DNA of 64,000 nt from Roseihalotalea indica (GCF_022458895.1 NZ_JAINFL010000011.1:62001-126000), one strand, 5' to 3'; shown: positions 48,992 to 58,656, numbered from the stretch's first letter. Notes: generated by a model not told the origin, from the sequence alone. Made by a program: numbers and translations.

Positions 48992-49876
48992 ATGAGATTG
49001 ATACTCAAATTTTTCTCTCACTGGCCATTATCCTGGTTGTATACCCTGGCTAATATTATCGCATTTCTGGCCTATCGGGTCGTTCGCTACCGCCGAGCTA
49101 CGGTGTACAAAAACCTACGGCAGACTTTCCCGGATAAATCTTCCGCAGAGATTACGAAGATTGCTGGTGATTTTTACCAAAACCTGGCTGACATCACAGT
49201 TGAGACGCTAAAAGGCCGAACTATTACTTCGGAAGAGATGCTGAAACGGGTGGTATTTCATGGTATGGCGCCTATAGATCAGTATTATCAGCAAAAACAA
49301 TCCATTATTATTCTGGCCGCTCACCAATGCAACTGGGAATGGTTATTACTTGCCGGATGCCTGCGACTTCCTTACCCGGTAGATGCAATGTATAAGAAAC
49401 TGGTGAACACCGGCATGGATGACTTTATGTATAAAATCCGTTCGCGGTTTGGGGGGAAACCCATTAATAAAGACCATGCAGCACGGGCTATTTTAAAACG
49501 CCGCAATGAAACCAGAGCTATTGCCATTGTTGCTGACCAAACGCCTTCTCGGGGCGCAGTTAAAAATTGGGTGGAGTTTCTGCATCGGGAAACCGGTTTT
49601 TATCAGGGAGTAGAACAGTTGCCCCGGCTTACCAAGTATCCGGTATTTTTTGCCGCTATGTACCGGGTTTCCCGAGGGCACTACCGGGTACAGTTTACCC
49701 AGATTGGCACCCCGCCGTATGCTGACGATAGTGCATTGCTGCCCCGCTACGCCCAACTAGCCGAAAAGGTCATCCGCGAGCAGCCAGCTAACTGGCTATG
49801 GTCGCATCGTCGTTGGAAATACCCTAAACCAAAAGATGGGATGGTGGCGGCTGATACGAACTATACTATACACTAG
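48992..49876 (+). CDS. Lipid A acyltransferase, LpxL/HtrB family
   Basis: Inner-membrane acyltransferase that adds a secondary acyl chain to lipid A. The 294 residues have an N-terminal membrane anchor (about residues 11-30) and the LABLAT-type catalytic motif H-x4-E at H111 and E116 in HQCNWE. The ADQTPSRGA substrate segment and WLWSHRRWK near the end follow. The frame is open three codons upstream to a TTG, but the ATG at 48992 fits the family. It heads the group of LPS-type glycosyltransferase genes. Confidence 0.93.
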   Translation: MRLILKFFSHWPLSWLYTLANIIAFLAYRVVRYRRATVYKNLRQTFPDKSSAEITKIAGDFYQNLADITVETLKGRTITSEEMLKRVVFHGMAPIDQYYQQKQSIIILAAHQCNWEWLLLAGCLRLPYPVDAMYKKLVNTGMDDFMYKIRSRFGGKPINKDHAARAILKRRNETRAIAIVADQTPSRGAVKNWVEFLHRETGFYQGVEQLPRLTKYPVFFAAMYRVSRGHYRVQFTQIGTPPYADDSALLPRYAQLAEKVIREQPANWLWSHRRWKYPKPKDGMVAADTNYTIH

Positions 49877-50062
49877 CACTATCAAAAAGGGAAAGAAGAT
49901 TTATAAACAATGAGACTTCTTCCGGCTAATTTCCCTTTAGGCAATTGCAAGTTTTGATTGCTATATGAACTTTTGCCGAAGGGATAAGTAATAACTCTTA
50001 AAGCGTTGATACAACCCTTACTAACTTTTTTCCTAACTTGCCCACTCATTGGACAATATTTC

Positions 50063-51151
50063 ATGAATATTCTGATCACCTCACAGGCCGCGGGTGTCGC
50101 CGGATCCACATATTCGGTTTCGTATTTGGCAAAAGGGCTTGCACAACGAAAGCACAATATCTGGGTTGCCTGCCCTCAAGGCACTCTTCTATGGGAGTTG
50201 CTTGAGAAAACTGATGTAAAACTAGTCTGTTTTTCTTTCTCTTCTAAATTTCACCCAACCAGTATTCGTGCGTTAGCTTCTCTAATTAGGGATCATAATA
50301 TTCAGTTGGTCAATGCCCAGTCTAGCCGCGACCGTTACAGTACTATTTTAGCCAAGTGGTGGTATAAGCTTCCAATTAAGCTAGTGCATACCCGAAGGCA
50401 GTTAGTCAAGAGTATGGGCTGGTTCGGCCAAAGCGCCTTTTATGAGCGAGGCACTGATGCCATTATTGCAGTGAGTGAGGGTGTTAAAGAGTCGATTAAT
50501 GCCATTGGTATTTCAGCTGATCATGTGCAGGTGATCTATAATGGCACACCGGCTGAGAAGTACCAGAATATACTTCCTGAAAAGATTGAAGCACTTCGTA
50601 AACACTACCAGATTCACCCTGATGACATTATTATTGGGTGTGTTGCCCGGTATAAAAAGCAAGTACAACTGCTTCAGGCACTACAGGTGATTAATCGCCC
50701 AGTACACGTTTTATTTGTAGGTATTGAAGAGACTCCCGAATTACAAGCAATTCAGCAGACATGGAGTGTTGCTCATCAGGTACATTATACAGGCTCACTT
50801 ACTAATGATGAGGTACTTCATCACTATTGTCTGTTTACAATGAACATTTTGCCTTCTACTATTGAAGGACTTTCTCAAGCTTTATTAGAAGCTATGGCCC
50901 TGGGAATACCAGTAATTGCTACTCGAATTGGTGGAAATGCAGAACTCATACAGCATGGTGTCAATGGTTTTTTATTTGAGAATGGAAATACTACTGCTCT
51001 AGCCAAGTATATAGAGCAACTGATTGCTGATGTTGATTTGCGCATATCTTTTTCTAAGGCCGGAAGAAAAACGGCCTTGGAGGATTTTTCCCTAGATCGT
51101 ATGCTGACTCAATATGAAAATTTCTTTGAAAAGCTTATCCATTCTAATTGA
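50063..51151 (+). CDS. Glycosyltransferase family 4
   Basis: GT-B fold retaining glycosyltransferase of 362 residues. The start ATG at 50063 (MNILITSQAAGVAGSTYSVS) matches the GT4 N-terminal glycine loop; an upstream ATG at 50006 would add an unlikely 19-residue extension. The C-terminal Glycos_transf_1 domain has IYNGTP, IIGCVARYKKQ and the nucleotide-sugar E-x7-E motif in EGLSQALLEAMALGIPVIAT. It probably adds a sugar to LPS core or another surface glycan. The stop faces the GT9 gene with a 2-bp gap. Confidence 0.9.
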   Translation: MNILITSQAAGVAGSTYSVSYLAKGLAQRKHNIWVACPQGTLLWELLEKTDVKLVCFSFSSKFHPTSIRALASLIRDHNIQLVNAQSSRDRYSTILAKWWYKLPIKLVHTRRQLVKSMGWFGQSAFYERGTDAIIAVSEGVKESINAIGISADHVQVIYNGTPAEKYQNILPEKIEALRKHYQIHPDDIIIGCVARYKKQVQLLQALQVINRPVHVLFVGIEETPELQAIQQTWSVAHQVHYTGSLTNDEVLHHYCLFTMNILPSTIEGLSQALLEAMALGIPVIATRIGGNAELIQHGVNGFLFENGNTTALAKYIEQLIADVDLRISFSKAGRKTALEDFSLDRMLTQYENFFEKLIHSN

Positions 51152-51153
51152 AG

Positions 51154-52188
51154 CTACTGCGGGCAAGGTACTTTCTCAAAAACCTTAATAAGCTGATTTA
51201 ATGTAATGTCGTAAGCACAGCGAAAATGCTTTTCTGGGCATGCTCGATGGCCATGTATGCCACAAGGTCGGCAGGTTAGCCGCCCATTAATATCAACAAC
51301 CTCCGAAAAATCTGATAATGGAGTAAACCCGAAATCGGGTATCGTGGAACAGAAAACCGCACAAACCGGGGCATTCATAGCCGAAGCCAAATGCAGGGGT
51401 GCCGAATCATTCACATAATTAAGTATGGCACCTTTCATAAGTACGGCTGATTGTAGCAACGATAACTGCCCCGACATATTAATTACATTTTCTAGCTGGC
51501 TTTCTTGCTTTATTCCCTCACAAGCGTTTCGGTCGTCCGGCCCACCTAGCAGGTATATTTTCCCTTCAAACTTCAGCGCTCGCAATAATTCTACCCAACG
51601 CTCGGCCGGAAACTGCTTGGTAAACCAAACTGAAGTTGGCGCAATACAGAGATATGGCTCGGTCTGGTAGTCTAACACTATCTGATAGTCAGTTTCCGAT
51701 GGGTAAAGTTTGGGCCTTCTTTCTAAATTATCATCTTCAAGCTCCGGCATTAAGGCTTTCAGAAGTGCCAGATTCCGATCTACTTCGTGCAGATCGGACG
51801 GAAGCGCATGCGGAACACGCTGATCGTACCAGCGTGCCATCGGGTTGGTATCAAAACCTATCTTCTGTTGTGCACCTGATAGCGCCGTAATAATTCCCGA
51901 AGAGGCAAACCGGTGACAATTAATTACAATCTGATACTTTTTTTTTCGAACTTTTTGCAGCAACCTGATAAGGTTCTGATTCTTACGCTCTTTTTTATTC
52001 CACAGTAATAACTCATTGATTTTTGGATGGTTACTCAGAACTGATGCGTTATTACGATTAACTAAAATATCTATGTCAGCTTGCGGCGCGAGCCTCTTAA
52101 GATTTTCTAATAGGGGGGTCATTAAAATCACATCCCCGATATAAGCCGTCTGAATCAGCAGAATACGGGATAGATTACTTAGATTCAT
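51154..52188 (-). CDS. Glycosyltransferase family 9 (heptosyltransferase-like)
   Basis: GT-B enzyme of the ADP-heptose:LPS heptosyltransferase family, 344 residues from the ATG at 52188 (MNLSNLSRILLIQTAYIGDVI), the typical GT9 opening with GD at residues 18-19. A start 21 codons upstream is open but adds a non-family extension. The C-terminal domain shows APTSVWFTKQFPAERW, LLGGPDDR and VNDSAPLHLASAMNAPV (the donor-site D and H). Four cysteines near the C-terminus (CRPCGIHGHRAC) are also seen in related enzymes. It probably builds the LPS inner core and is transcribed opposite to its LPS neighbours. Confidence 0.92.
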   Translation of the reverse strand: MNLSNLSRILLIQTAYIGDVILMTPLLENLKRLAPQADIDILVNRNNASVLSNHPKINELLLWNKKERKNQNLIRLLQKVRKKKYQIVINCHRFASSGIITALSGAQQKIGFDTNPMARWYDQRVPHALPSDLHEVDRNLALLKALMPELEDDNLERRPKLYPSETDYQIVLDYQTEPYLCIAPTSVWFTKQFPAERWVELLRALKFEGKIYLLGGPDDRNACEGIKQESQLENVINMSGQLSLLQSAVLMKGAILNYVNDSAPLHLASAMNAPVCAVFCSTIPDFGFTPLSDFSEVVDINGRLTCRPCGIHGHRACPEKHFRCAYDITLNQLIKVFEKVPCPQ

Positions 52189-52378
52189 AAGTCTGGTAAA
52201 ATTGAGCCGCAAATTCACCCTTCCGGAGCGGAAAAAAAAGAGATATAACAAGATTAGCGCAAGACTCTTCTCGTTTGCTTCTTCTTTTCCGTCATTTCAC
52301 AAAACCCACCATTTCTGAAACCACATTTCTTGCAAAGTCTTTTTTTTTAAGTATAACTTGTCGCCTTAAATATGATGC

Positions 52379-53164
52379 ATGTCTATGGCTGAGGTTAAAA
52401 TTTCCGTAGTAATCATTACCTACAACGAAGAGCGCAATATTGAACGATGCATTCATTCCGTCAAAGAAGTAGCTGATGAAATTGTAGTAGTAGATTCATA
52501 TTCTACTGATAAAACCAAAGAAATTTGCCGAAAATTAGGTGTGCAGTTCATAGAACACCCGTTTGAGGGTTATGTTCAGCAAAAAAACTTTGCTCTGGCC
52601 CAAGCTACTTACGACCATGTGCTCTCACTAGATGCCGATGAAGCACTCTCTACCGAACTTTATGAATCTATCGTAGCCGTTAAGCAAAACTGGACATACG
52701 ATGCCTACCGCTTCAACCGACTAACCAACTACTGCGGCCATTGGATACGTCACTGTGGATGGTACCCCGACACCAAGTTGCGTTTATGGGACCGACGGAA
52801 GGGGCAATGGGGAGGCACCAACCCCCATGACAGTGTAGAGCTTAATGGCGAAACCTCGTTACAGAAGTTAAAGGGAGATTTGCTGCATTATTCATACTAT
52901 AATCTAGAACAACACCTGCAACAGATCAATAGCTTCACAACTATTGCTGCTAATAATTATTACAATAAAAGAAAACGAGTCATACCTATTATACATTTAT
53001 ATCTTTACCCTCTTCTGATATTTTTTAATCGATATGTTTTAAAGTTAGGCTTTCTAGATGGAGTACCCGGTCTAATGGTCTGTAAAAGCGCAGCTTATTA
53101 CAAATTTTTAAAGTATGCTAAATTAAGTTTGCTTTATAAATCTCAGGAAAATCAAACCAGATAA
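52379..53164 (+). CDS. Glycosyltransferase family 2, WaaE/KdtX-like
   Basis: Inverting GT-A enzyme of 261 residues of the LPS-core type. KISVVIITYNEERNIERCI opens the Rossmann part. VVVDSYSTDKTKEIC and the DxD metal site D85-A-D87 (LDADEAL) follow, then a tryptophan-rich GWYPDTKLRLWDRRKGQW segment. Together with the hydrophobic C-terminal region this resembles the KdtX/WaaE subgroup, which adds a glucose-type residue to the inner core. It begins a three-gene + strand run with the methyltransferase (26-bp gap) and a GT4. Confidence 0.9.
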   Translation: MSMAEVKISVVIITYNEERNIERCIHSVKEVADEIVVVDSYSTDKTKEICRKLGVQFIEHPFEGYVQQKNFALAQATYDHVLSLDADEALSTELYESIVAVKQNWTYDAYRFNRLTNYCGHWIRHCGWYPDTKLRLWDRRKGQWGGTNPHDSVELNGETSLQKLKGDLLHYSYYNLEQHLQQINSFTTIAANNYYNKRKRVIPIIHLYLYPLLIFFNRYVLKLGFLDGVPGLMVCKSAAYYKFLKYAKLSLLYKSQENQTR

Positions 53165-53190
53165 GCATACTTTTATGCTCACACTACTAT

Positions 53191-54045
53191 ATGAAATTAG
53201 CAAATTTTGATCCCACTTTAAAGCAATGCAACTTATGCCGATCATCAGAAATTTACCATAAACTAGATGATTATCGGGGCATCCGGATTTGTCAATGTAG
53301 TAACTGTGGCATTCAGTTTATGAACCCTCAGTACACCGATGTATACTTGCAGGACTTTTACAGTCGGTATCAAAACAGCGACAATGAAAATCACCGCTAT
53401 AAAGATAATGAGCCTCTTAGAATCTCTATTCATGAAAAAAACCTAGCAGATATTGAAGTTTTTTCAACTAAAGGCAAGTTTCTCTCAATTGGCTGTGGAG
53501 GCGGGCATGATTTGATTGCTGCCAAAAAACGTGGTTGGATACCGGAAGGGTACGAAGTTGAATCGCAATTTGCAGCGATGTTAGCTGAAGAATTAGCTGT
53601 ACCGGTACAAAGTGGCGAATTTTTAGATGTTCCATACAAAAGAGATCACTACGATTGCATATACCTAAATCATGTATTAGAACATCCTAAAGACCCTTCC
53701 TCATATTTAAAAAGATGCCACAAACTCCTTAAACAGGGTGGGGTCTTGTATATCGCATGTCCTAATATTCACTCGGTTGCCATTAAACTGAAAAAGGCAG
53801 TAGAAGCTTTAGGGATATCAAGTCGCCCGGGAAAATACTATGATAGCTGGCAACACCTTTTTTACTATAGCCCGGCTACTTTAATTCCGGTGTTAGAAAA
53901 GTATTATGGTTTTCGGATATGCCTGACTGGGAATGACCGTAAATACAAACCTGGCCAATCCTCGCTATCGCACTGGTGGGCTGATTACCTGGCTTCTCAT
54001 TTACCTTATAAATCCAGTTTCCGCATAATTGCTCAGAAGGTTTAA
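53191..54045 (+). CDS. Class I SAM-dependent methyltransferase with N-terminal zinc-ribbon
   Basis: The 284 residues open with a zinc-ribbon-like pair of cysteine motifs (C13-x2-C16 and C36-x2-C39, in CNLC and CSNC). A Rossmann methyltransferase domain follows, with the SAM loop at G101-CGGG and the acidic D-x-Y-L-N-H-V-L-E-H segment about 65 residues later. This architecture is common in sugar or polysaccharide-linked methyltransferases inside glycan clusters. It sits between GT2 and GT4 in a tight run, so it probably modifies a surface sugar; the acceptor is unknown. Confidence 0.88.
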   Translation: MKLANFDPTLKQCNLCRSSEIYHKLDDYRGIRICQCSNCGIQFMNPQYTDVYLQDFYSRYQNSDNENHRYKDNEPLRISIHEKNLADIEVFSTKGKFLSIGCGGGHDLIAAKKRGWIPEGYEVESQFAAMLAEELAVPVQSGEFLDVPYKRDHYDCIYLNHVLEHPKDPSSYLKRCHKLLKQGGVLYIACPNIHSVAIKLKKAVEALGISSRPGKYYDSWQHLFYYSPATLIPVLEKYYGFRICLTGNDRKYKPGQSSLSHWWADYLASHLPYKSSFRIIAQKV

Positions 54046-54056
54046 ACCCAAATAAA

Positions 54057-55160
54057 GTGCCTGCACTAAAAATTCTACATCTTAGTTCAGAAGTTTCATG
54101 GCGAGGCGGAGAGCAGCAGATGGCTTATCTGATTGCCGAACTTCAGCAGTATAGTGTAGAACCGCTGGTGGCCTGCCGAGAAGATTCCGCTTTTGCTAAA
54201 TTTTGCCGTCAGCAATCCTGGAAATACATACCTCTACCTTTCCGTAATTCATTTGACTTAAAGACCGCCCTAGTAATTAAGCAGATATGTAAGAAAGAGC
54301 AGATTGACTTAATTCACATTCACAGTGGGAAATCTCATGGTATTGCGGTACTGGCCGCCACGCTCGGTAACCGTACTCCGCTCATTCTAAGCCGGCGAGT
54401 GGATTTTCCGGTGCGACAGAATTGGCTAACTCAATGGAAATACAATCATCCTCAAATCAAGAAGATTATTTGTGTATCCAAGGCCATTGAAGAAATAGTT
54501 CGAGCTAGTATAGAGCACCCCAACCGTTGTACAACCGTACATAGCGGTGTTGATTCATCACGTTTTATTGCTCCTAATGGTTATTTAAGGAGATATTTTT
54601 CTATCCCTGAGGATAACATACTAATCGGAAACTCTTCTGCGCTGGCTAACCATAAAGACTATTATACTTTTGTAGATACTGCCGCTTTGGTAACCACTCA
54701 ATATCCAAATGCAACTTTTTTTATCATAGGCGATGGCCCGGAAAAGCAAAATATTCAGTACTATATTTCGCAGAAAAATATGGAAAAGCAGGTAAGAATG
54801 ACTGGCTTTCTTGCCAATATCGAGGAGGTTTTACCAGAGCTAGATATCTTTCTTATGACCTCTCAGACGGAAGGGTTGGGTACCAGTATACTAGACGCTT
54901 TTGCCTGTCGCATTCCGGTCGTATCAACCAATGCTGGAGGTATTCCCGAGATGGTTAAGCATGAATCCACCGGCCTCCTGGCTCCGGTAAAAGATCCTGA
55001 AAAACTGGCTCAGAACATATTACGACTTATTCATCACCCCCCGCTTCAGCGTCAACTCACCGATCAAGCTTATCAAATTCTTCAGGACCAATTTACTTTT
55101 CAGCGTATGGCTAATAAAACCTGGGACATTTATTGCGAAATAGTATCTGGGAACAATTAA
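54057..55160 (+). CDS. Glycosyltransferase family 4
   Basis: Second GT4 of the group, 367 residues, with a GTG start at 54057, 11 bp after the methyltransferase stop. The N-terminal loop SSEVSWRGGEQQMAYLI and the C-terminal Glycos_transf_1 domain are clear. The latter shows VHSGVDSSRF, IIGDGPEKQ and the E-x7-D variant of the E-x7-E motif in EGLGTSILDAFACRIPVVST. It probably extends the same surface glycan as its neighbours. Confidence 0.9.
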   Translation: MPALKILHLSSEVSWRGGEQQMAYLIAELQQYSVEPLVACREDSAFAKFCRQQSWKYIPLPFRNSFDLKTALVIKQICKKEQIDLIHIHSGKSHGIAVLAATLGNRTPLILSRRVDFPVRQNWLTQWKYNHPQIKKIICVSKAIEEIVRASIEHPNRCTTVHSGVDSSRFIAPNGYLRRYFSIPEDNILIGNSSALANHKDYYTFVDTAALVTTQYPNATFFIIGDGPEKQNIQYYISQKNMEKQVRMTGFLANIEEVLPELDIFLMTSQTEGLGTSILDAFACRIPVVSTNAGGIPEMVKHESTGLLAPVKDPEKLAQNILRLIHHPPLQRQLTDQAYQILQDQFTFQRMANKTWDIYCEIVSGNN

Positions 55161-55232
55161 GTAATCTTGCACTAAATTGCACTTATGTAATAAAAAATAT
55201 AAAATTTATTAGTATAAATCATTTCATTGATG

Positions 55233-55240
55233 TAAGTTTG
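55233..55240 (+). promoter_or_regulatory. Candidate promoter (-7 element) for the PorE-like gene
   Basis: TAAGTTTG is an exact TAnnTTTG box 31 bp before the ATG at 55272. No clear TTG lies 19-21 nt upstream; the area is A/T-rich. It sits in the 111-bp gap after the GT4 gene. Confidence 0.5.
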
Positions 55241-55271
55241 TAATGAATTTAAACGGAAAATTACAGTGAGT

Positions 55272-57263
55272 ATGCATTGGGTCCGTATTTTGATTTTGCT
55301 TCTTTACATCACGAGCACTAGCGTTGTCTGGGGACAATCGGCTAAGAAGCTCATTAAAACGGGTGATAAATACTATAATCGAGGTTTTTATGATGAAGCT
55401 ATAAAGGCTTATCAGGAAGCAGCAGAGCAAGAACCTGATGACCTGACTATCACTTATAAGATAGGATTAGCATTTCTGGAAAGTAAGTTTAAGCACCGGG
55501 CATTACCATTTTTGCAAAAAGTAAAAGAGAACACCGAAGACTCTACCTCTTCGCTAAATTACCATCTGGGGCTGGCCTATCAGTACAATCATCAGTTTGT
55601 TGAGGCCTTAACGTATTTTCATTTTTACCGCAACGTTACCGAAAACCCTTATACAGTTGACCAGCACATAAAGCAATGTAACATCGGAATTGAGTACGTA
55701 AATAATCCAAAGGATGTGAAGATCATCAATATCAGCTCACTGAATTCTGATAATCAGGATTATGCACCTCTTATTACGGCTGATGGTTCATCGCTTATTT
55801 TTACTTCTCGCCGCGAAGGTTCTACGGGTGGAAAAACAGCGTACGACAATAATTTCTACGAAGACATTTACATCACACATAAGCAGAAAAATAATTGGAG
55901 TGCGCCGGAAAAGATCAGCGAAAATATCAATACTTACTATCATGAGTGTGGCGCGGCTATTTCTCCTGATGGGAAAACGCTGTTTATCTACGTAGACGAA
56001 GGCGATGGTGATATCTATGTATCTACTCTGGAAGGTACTGAGTGGACTCCTCCCATTCCATTGAATCAAAATATTAACTCTCCGTATCGGGAGCTTTCGG
56101 TTTCGGTTAACCAGGATGGGACAGAGCTGTATTTTTCCAGTAACCGTCCGGGTGGCTATGGCGGCTTTGATATATATGTATCGAAAAAAGACCGAAGAGG
56201 GCAGTGGGCAGAACCAGTAAACATGGGGCCAAAAATTAATACCAAAGAAGATGAAGACGCTCCTTTTATACACCCTAAAGGCGATATGCTTTACTTTAGC
56301 TCTACCGGGCATCTGGGTATGGGCGGGTATGACATTTTTCGTAGCAAACTTTATGAGGGTAAGTGGAGCACCCCCATCAATATGGGATATCCTATTAATA
56401 CGGCTCAAGATGATATTTACTTTGTAATTGCTGAAAATAACACCTTTGGCTACTATGCTACGGCCCGGGAAGATGGTTTAGGAGGTAATGATATTTACGC
56501 CATTGAAATGGATAAAAAAGATTATCAACCAGCCTCACCAAAACCCATTGCTAAAACTAAAAAAACCGCTCCCGCGAAAGAAAAAAATGTAGCTTATTTC
56601 ACCGGTAAAGTTACCGACGCGAGCACCGGAAAAGCGGTCTACGCAGAGTTAGTATTATCTGACAACCACAAAAACATTGTTATTGACCGACAATATTCTG
56701 ACCCAAAAACCGGCACTTTCCGTATCGCTATTCCTAAAGGTGATAACTTTGGACTAACGGTGGAAGCAGACGGATACTTATTCTTCTCTCAACACTTTGA
56801 TGCTGAAAAGTTGAAAGGCAAAGAGATCAAGAAGAATATTTACCTTAAAAAGGCAGAAGTTGGCTCAGTGGCTATTCTAAAGAATATCTTTTTTAATAGT
56901 GGGGACGCCATTATTCAATCAGCCTCTATTGCCGAACTTGACCGTCTGTATGAGCTCCTAAAGGGCAACCCTACGCTGCACATTCAGATCAATGGCCATA
57001 CGGATAACGTGGGGGATGATGCTTATAATCAGAAACTATCAGAGCAACGGGCCCAGGCAGTGGCAAAATACCTGTTACAATACGGCATCCCTGCTGAGCG
57101 AGTAACGTCTAAAGGATTTGGAGAAACCCGACCGTTGGTTTCTAATGATGATGAAACCGGTGGGAGAGAAATAAACCGCCGTACGGAGATTGAGATTGTA
57201 TCGATCGGAACCCCTATGGCGGAGCAACAGAAAGAAAAGGGATTAGACTTGTTTAAGTTCTAA
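55272..57263 (+). CDS. PorE-like periplasmic protein: TPR, PD40 propeller, CRD and OmpA domains
   Basis: A 663-residue protein with signal peptide (about residues 1-22, ending VWGQ), then four parts. TPR units run at about 25-135. A PD40/WD40-like beta-propeller lies at about 145-420, with repeated ISPDG, LYFSSNRPGGYGGFDIY and LYFSSTGHLGMGGYDIF. A carboxypeptidase-regulatory-like beta domain (FTGKVTDASTGKAV) fills about 445-530, and a C-terminal peptidoglycan-binding OmpA domain (INGHTDNVGDDAYNQKLSEQRA) about 540-655. This is the order described for PorE of the type IX secretion system, although that protein is a lipoprotein and this one has no lipobox. The ATG at 55272 is chosen over a GTG two codons before. 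A bidirectional terminator follows. Confidence 0.9.
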   Translation: MHWVRILILLLYITSTSVVWGQSAKKLIKTGDKYYNRGFYDEAIKAYQEAAEQEPDDLTITYKIGLAFLESKFKHRALPFLQKVKENTEDSTSSLNYHLGLAYQYNHQFVEALTYFHFYRNVTENPYTVDQHIKQCNIGIEYVNNPKDVKIINISSLNSDNQDYAPLITADGSSLIFTSRREGSTGGKTAYDNNFYEDIYITHKQKNNWSAPEKISENINTYYHECGAAISPDGKTLFIYVDEGDGDIYVSTLEGTEWTPPIPLNQNINSPYRELSVSVNQDGTELYFSSNRPGGYGGFDIYVSKKDRRGQWAEPVNMGPKINTKEDEDAPFIHPKGDMLYFSSTGHLGMGGYDIFRSKLYEGKWSTPINMGYPINTAQDDIYFVIAENNTFGYYATAREDGLGGNDIYAIEMDKKDYQPASPKPIAKTKKTAPAKEKNVAYFTGKVTDASTGKAVYAELVLSDNHKNIVIDRQYSDPKTGTFRIAIPKGDNFGLTVEADGYLFFSQHFDAEKLKGKEIKKNIYLKKAEVGSVAILKNIFFNSGDAIIQSASIAELDRLYELLKGNPTLHIQINGHTDNVGDDAYNQKLSEQRAQAVAKYLLQYGIPAERVTSKGFGETRPLVSNDDETGGREINRRTEIEIVSIGTPMAEQQKEKGLDLFKF

Positions 57264-57273
57264 AAGAAAAAGG

Positions 57274-57316
57274 AAAGTGCATGGGCTCGCCATGGTCGTG
57301 AGCCCATAAACACTTT
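57274..57316. terminator. Bidirectional terminator between PorE-like gene and ahcY
   Basis: Outer arms AAAGTG/CACTTT and inner arms ATGGGCTC/GAGCCCAT form a long hairpin. A/T-rich tracts flank it on both sides (TAAAA on the right; AAAAGAAAAAGGAAA on the left, which gives T-rich RNA on the minus strand). It lies in the 60-bp gap between convergent genes, so it can serve both. Confidence 0.8.
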
Positions 57317-57323
57317 AAAAATA

Positions 57324-58628
57324 TTAGTATCGGTAGTAATCAGGCTTATAAGGTCCTTTTACTTCTACTCCAATATATTCAGCTTGTTCTTCAGAAAGCG
57401 TTTCCAGTTCTACTCCAATTTTAGCCAGATGTAGCTCAGCTACTTTTTCATCCAGATGCTTGGGCAGCATGTAGACCGCATTGTCATATTTATCATGATA
57501 TTTCCACAGCTCAATCTGAGCCAATACCTGATTTGAGAACGAGTTAGACATCACGAACGAAGGGTGCCCAGTAGCTACGCCTAAGTTTACCAGACGGCCT
57601 TCAGCCAGTAGAATGATTTCATTACCATTTTCCAGCTTGTACAAATCAACCTGAGGTTTGATCTCAGTGCGCTCTGCATTAGATTTCAGCCAGGCAACGT
57701 CAATTTCATTATCAAAGTGGCCAATGTTGCAGACAATCGCTTTGTCTTTCATCATCTTGAAGTGACGCCCTAAGACAATATCTTTATTACCCGTGGCTGT
57801 AACAATAATGTCGGCTCTCGGTACGGCATTATCCATCTTTTTCACTTCAAACCCATCCATAGCCGCCTGTAAGGCACAGATTGGATCAATCTCGGTTACA
57901 ATAACCCGAACACCCGCACCCCGTAATGACTGAGCCGAGCCTTTTCCAACATCACCATAGCCAGCAACAATGGCCACTTTACCAGCCAGCATTACATCCG
58001 TACCCCGGCGGATTGCATCTACCAGTGACTCTTTACAGCCGTATTTATTATCAAACTTAGATTTAGTTACAGAATCGTTAACATTGATAGCGGGCATAGG
58101 AAGCGTTCCTTTTTTCATCCGCTCGTATAAGCGATGCACCCCGGTAGTAGTCTCTTCCGAAAGCCCCTTAATGCCTTCAACCATCTCTGGATACTGGTCT
58201 AAAACCATATTGGTTAAATCACCACCATCATCCAAAATCATATTAAGCGGCTTACGATCTTCGCCAAAAAATAAAGTTTGCTCAATACACCAGTCAAATT
58301 CTTCCTCAGTCATACCTTTCCAGGCATATACCGGCACACCCGCTTTAGCAATGGCCGCGGCAGCATGGTCCTGAGTAGAAAAAATATTACAAGATGACCA
58401 TTGCACTTCAGCACCCAAGTCAACCAGTGTCTCGATAAGTACAGCAGTCTGAATTGTCATGTGAAGACAACCGGCAATGCGGGCGCCTTTCAGTGGTTTC
58501 TCTGCACCATACTCTTTCCGAATAGACATAAGGCCGGGCATTTCTGTTTCGGCCAGTCGGATTTCGTTTCGTCCCCAGTCAGCCAGGGCAATATCCTTTA
58601 CTTTGTAGCGCATTTGTTCTTCAACCAT
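57324..58628 (-). CDS. ahcY: Adenosylhomocysteinase
   Basis: Hydrolyses S-adenosylhomocysteine to adenosine and homocysteine, removing the product inhibitor of methyltransferases. The 434 residues show [16 protein letters not shown] (substrate site), [15 protein letters not shown], the NAD-binding glycine-rich [17 protein letters not shown] loop, and the [13 protein letters not shown] segment near 350. The C-terminal tail ends with KPDYYRY, the conserved lysine-tyrosine end that reaches into the neighbouring subunit's NAD site. An exact TAnnTTTG box (TAATTTTG, 58664-58657) lies 28 bp upstream on the minus strand. Confidence 0.97.
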   Translation of the reverse strand: MVEEQMRYKVKDIALADWGRNEIRLAETEMPGLMSIRKEYGAEKPLKGARIAGCLHMTIQTAVLIETLVDLGAEVQWSSCNIFSTQDHAAAAIAKAGVPVYAWKGMTEEEFDWCIEQTLFFGEDRKPLNMILDDGGDLTNMVLDQYPEMVEGIKGLSEETTTGVHRLYERMKKGTLPMPAINVNDSVTKSKFDNKYGCKESLVDAIRRGTDVMLAGKVAIVAGYGDVGKGSAQSLRGAGVRVIVTEIDPICALQAAMDGFEVKKMDNAVPRADIIVTATGNKDIVLGRHFKMMKDKAIVCNIGHFDNEIDVAWLKSNAERTEIKPQVDLYKLENGNEIILLAEGRLVNLGVATGHPSFVMSNSFSNQVLAQIELWKYHDKYDNAVYMLPKHLDEKVAELHLAKIGVELETLSEEQAEYIGVEVKGPYKPDYYRY

Positions 58629-58656
58629 ATTTATAATATTAAAAGTGATTTGATCG

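Noticed and set aside
49886..49942. AAAGGGAAA/TTTCCCTTT repeat after the LpxL-like gene as a terminator
   Set aside because: Arms are far apart and no T run follows on either strand at the right distance; too weak to call.
55788..56408. A 206-codon minus strand frame opposite the PorE-like gene
   Set aside because: Antisense shadow of the repetitive propeller region; high in basic and Ile residues, no recognisable fold.
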